From NCBI GenBank assembly GCA_022563195.1, contig JADFNV010000024.1, positions 1-40,314 of the forward strand: a DNA stretch of 40,314 nt, read 5' to 3'. How positions within the stretch are numbered: the first letter of the stretch is position 1; each line of letters begins with the position of its first letter. The stretch is from Pseudomonadota bacterium (GTDB taxonomy: Bacteria; Pseudomonadota; Gammaproteobacteria; Steroidobacterales; Woeseiaceae). The position numbers and the translations under genes were made by a program. Shown piece after piece: positions 39,063 through 40,314 of the stretch. The notes below the pieces were generated by a model that was not told the DNA's origin, ran no database searches, and was given only the letters and a program-made list of their open reading frames with translations.

Positions 39063-40118
39063 ATGCAAACGGATATTCCATCACGTCAGGAAAGCCCGCT
39101 GGCCTGGTACGGGCCTGATCTGCATGCCGATGCTGATAAATGGGTAATTCAATTAAGTGCTGCCGAGATCGTAGAAATAGAAGTTGCCGCGAATAATGTC
39201 GCTGCACATGACAGGCCCATCGTTGCCATCAATAAAGACAATTTCCCGTTGCCGCTGCTCGGCCCAAGACTAAAGAAATTGAGCACACAGCTGATTGACG
39301 GCATTGGCTTTGCATTGCTGCGCCGGATTCCGGTAGAGCGCTATTCAGTGCAGCAAGCAGCAGCAATGTTTTATGGCATAGGTGCGCACTTAGGATACGC
39401 GCGCATGCAAAATGCCAGCGGTCATGTACTGGGGCATGTTTGCGACCTGAATAAGCACAGCGATGAGCCGAGTGTAAGAATTTATCAAACCCACGAACGG
39501 CAGACTTTCCACACCGATTCCAGCGACATTGTGGGCCTGCTATGCCTCAAGAAGGCGAAAAAAGGCGGCGAATCTCTGTTGGTCAGTGCGGTAACAATCT
39601 ACAACGAAATGCTCGAAGCCCGACCGGACCTGGTTCGGCTATTGTTCGATCCGATTGCGACGGACAGGCGTGGCGAAATTCCTCAAGGCATGCAGCCATA
39701 TTTCTCGATTCCCGTGTATTCCTGGGACCGGGATAATTTAACCGTGATGTATCAGCGCCAGTATATTGACTCGGCGCAGCGATTTGACGATGCGATGCGA
39801 CTGACTTCGGCACACATTCAGGCATTGGACATGTTTGACGAGTTTGCCAATGACCCCAACCTTAATTTATCCATGCAACTAGAACCCGGTGACATGCAGT
39901 TCGTTTACAACCACGGGCTACTGCATGATCGAACCGGCTTTGAAGACTGGCCGGACCTCGAAGAACGTCGCCACTTGTTGCGTCTGTGGCTGTCGGCGCC
40001 GAATGACAGACCATTGCCCGCAGTATTCGAAGAACGGTTTGGCAGCGTTGAAATTGGTAACCGCGGCGGTATCACTGTGCCGGGCGCTGAGCCCTGCGCA
40101 CCACTGGAACCCCATTAG
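39063..40118 (+). CDS. TauD/TfdA-family 2-oxoglutarate Fe(II) dioxygenase
   Basis: A 351-residue oxygenase with the clavaminate-synthase-like fold. The iron ligands are His150 and Asp152 in FHTDSSDIVGLL and His288 in NHGLLHDRTGFEDW. The 2-oxoglutarate-binding Arg is in ERRHLLRLWL. Members hydroxylate taurine, 2,4-D, carnitine precursors, amino acids and other small molecules. The DSSDIVGLLCL and LRLWL forms are those of the large 'TauD/TfdA family' group without known substrate, so taurine is not implied. It is divergent from the threonine-synthase-like gene and converges on a second receptor gene. The start ATG follows GGGGCCACGAGC. Confidence 0.88.
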   Translation: MQTDIPSRQESPLAWYGPDLHADADKWVIQLSAAEIVEIEVAANNVAAHDRPIVAINKDNFPLPLLGPRLKKLSTQLIDGIGFALLRRIPVERYSVQQAAAMFYGIGAHLGYARMQNASGHVLGHVCDLNKHSDEPSVRIYQTHERQTFHTDSSDIVGLLCLKKAKKGGESLLVSAVTIYNEMLEARPDLVRLLFDPIATDRRGEIPQGMQPYFSIPVYSWDRDNLTVMYQRQYIDSAQRFDDAMRLTSAHIQALDMFDEFANDPNLNLSMQLEPGDMQFVYNHGLLHDRTGFEDWPDLEERRHLLRLWLSAPNDRPLPAVFEERFGSVEIGNRGGITVPGAEPCAPLEPH

Positions 40119-40131
40119 AGTCCGATTACGG

Positions 40132-40171
40132 AAAAATTAAAGGCCGGTTGCAACATCATCGCAACCGGCCT
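40132..40171 (-). terminator. Terminator of the right-edge receptor gene
   Basis: AGGCCGGTTGC (40141-40151) pairs perfectly with GCAACCGGCCT (40161-40171) around a 9-base loop. On the minus strand the stem is followed by TTTAATTTTT, so it mainly serves the receptor gene ending at 40204. It may also stop transcription from the TauD-like gene on the plus strand. Confidence 0.8.
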
Positions 40172-40203
40172 CCAGGATCTAACAAGGCTAGGTTATTTGC
40201 CTT

Positions 40204-40314
40204 TTATTCGAAGGCGTAAGTCCCCCGCAGATACCACTGACCACCCTCGTAGTTGGCGGCACTTCGCCGTGGATACGGTAGTCCAACGCCAATTCGATTT
40301 GCGTGAATGCCATC
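40204..40314 (-). CDS. TonB-dependent receptor, C-terminal end only (partial)
   Basis: The window edge cuts this gene; only the last 36 codons are present, read inward from the right edge. The peptide ends GGQWYLRGTYAFE, a final amphipathic beta-strand with a terminal aromatic region, and has VGLPYPRRSAANYEG before it, a common pattern at the end of TonB-dependent receptors (PR..-Y-G...-Y-F). A terminator lies 33 bases after its stop. The ligand cannot be told. It is the second receptor in the window and lies next to the TauD-like dioxygenase. Confidence 0.65.
   Translation of the reverse strand, partial: DGIHANRIGVGLPYPRRSAANYEGGQWYLRGTYAFE

Overview
The window looks like a chromosomal segment of a heterotrophic, Gram-negative, probably aquatic gammaproteobacterium. 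The evidence is TonB-dependent outer-membrane receptors, lipoprotein signals, a GlyGly-CTERM-type secreted protease, a monomeric NADP-isocitrate dehydrogenase and moderate GC content. The species cannot be named from the sequence. No tRNA, rRNA, CRISPR array or intact insertion sequence was seen.

Region 1 (about 0.2-10.6 kb) is a beta-galactoside/galactose utilisation locus. An AraC-type regulator (+) is divergent from a six-gene minus-strand operon: aldose-1-epimerase-like, galK, galT, an exported lipoprotein-type GH2 beta-galactosidase, a sodium/solute symporter and an exported methyltransferase-like protein. The operon ends at a strong terminator (734-777). Together these genes would hydrolyse galactosides outside the cytoplasm, import the sugar and convert it by the Leloir route; galE is not present here. 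Two TACGAAG half-sites lie between the regulator and the operon. A separate small exported cupin gene follows the terminator.

Region 2 (10.8-16.8 kb) is the most unusual part. A TonB-dependent receptor with a tyrosine-rich loop is followed by a beta-propeller-like protein of unknown function. Facing them on the other strand are a TPR-sulfotransferase fusion and an Asp/Asn beta-hydroxylase-like 2-oxoglutarate oxygenase. Two modifying enzymes beside a receptor suggest an uncharacterised uptake and modification system.

Region 3 (17.0-22.7 kb) holds an OmpR/EnvZ-type two-component system, a small exported protein made of five 15-residue repeats, a strong terminator, monomeric isocitrate dehydrogenase, and the decayed remains of a FAD-dependent amine oxidoreductase gene.

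Region 4 (22.7-28.5 kb) is a mixed metabolic block: a ferredoxin-like/double-CDGSH iron-sulfur protein, a TauE/SafE exporter paired with a D-cysteine desulfhydrase/ACC deaminase-like PLP enzyme, a phytoene-desaturase-like FAD oxidoreductase with a GFA-family protein, and a GcvT-like folate-dependent methyltransferase. Region 5 (28.5-31.1 kb) has a secreted zinc metalloprotease and a small lipoprotein.

Region 6 (31.1-36.6 kb) pairs a two-component system, whose kinase has a very large periplasmic domain, with a divergent pspA-like / membrane protein / von Willebrand A operon. An 11-bp-spaced direct repeat between them suggests that the regulator controls both sides; the locus looks like an envelope-stress module. 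Region 7 (36.7-40.3 kb) carries a cysteine-synthase-like and a threonine-synthase-like PLP enzyme, a TauD-like dioxygenase and the C-terminal end of a second TonB-dependent receptor that runs off the window.
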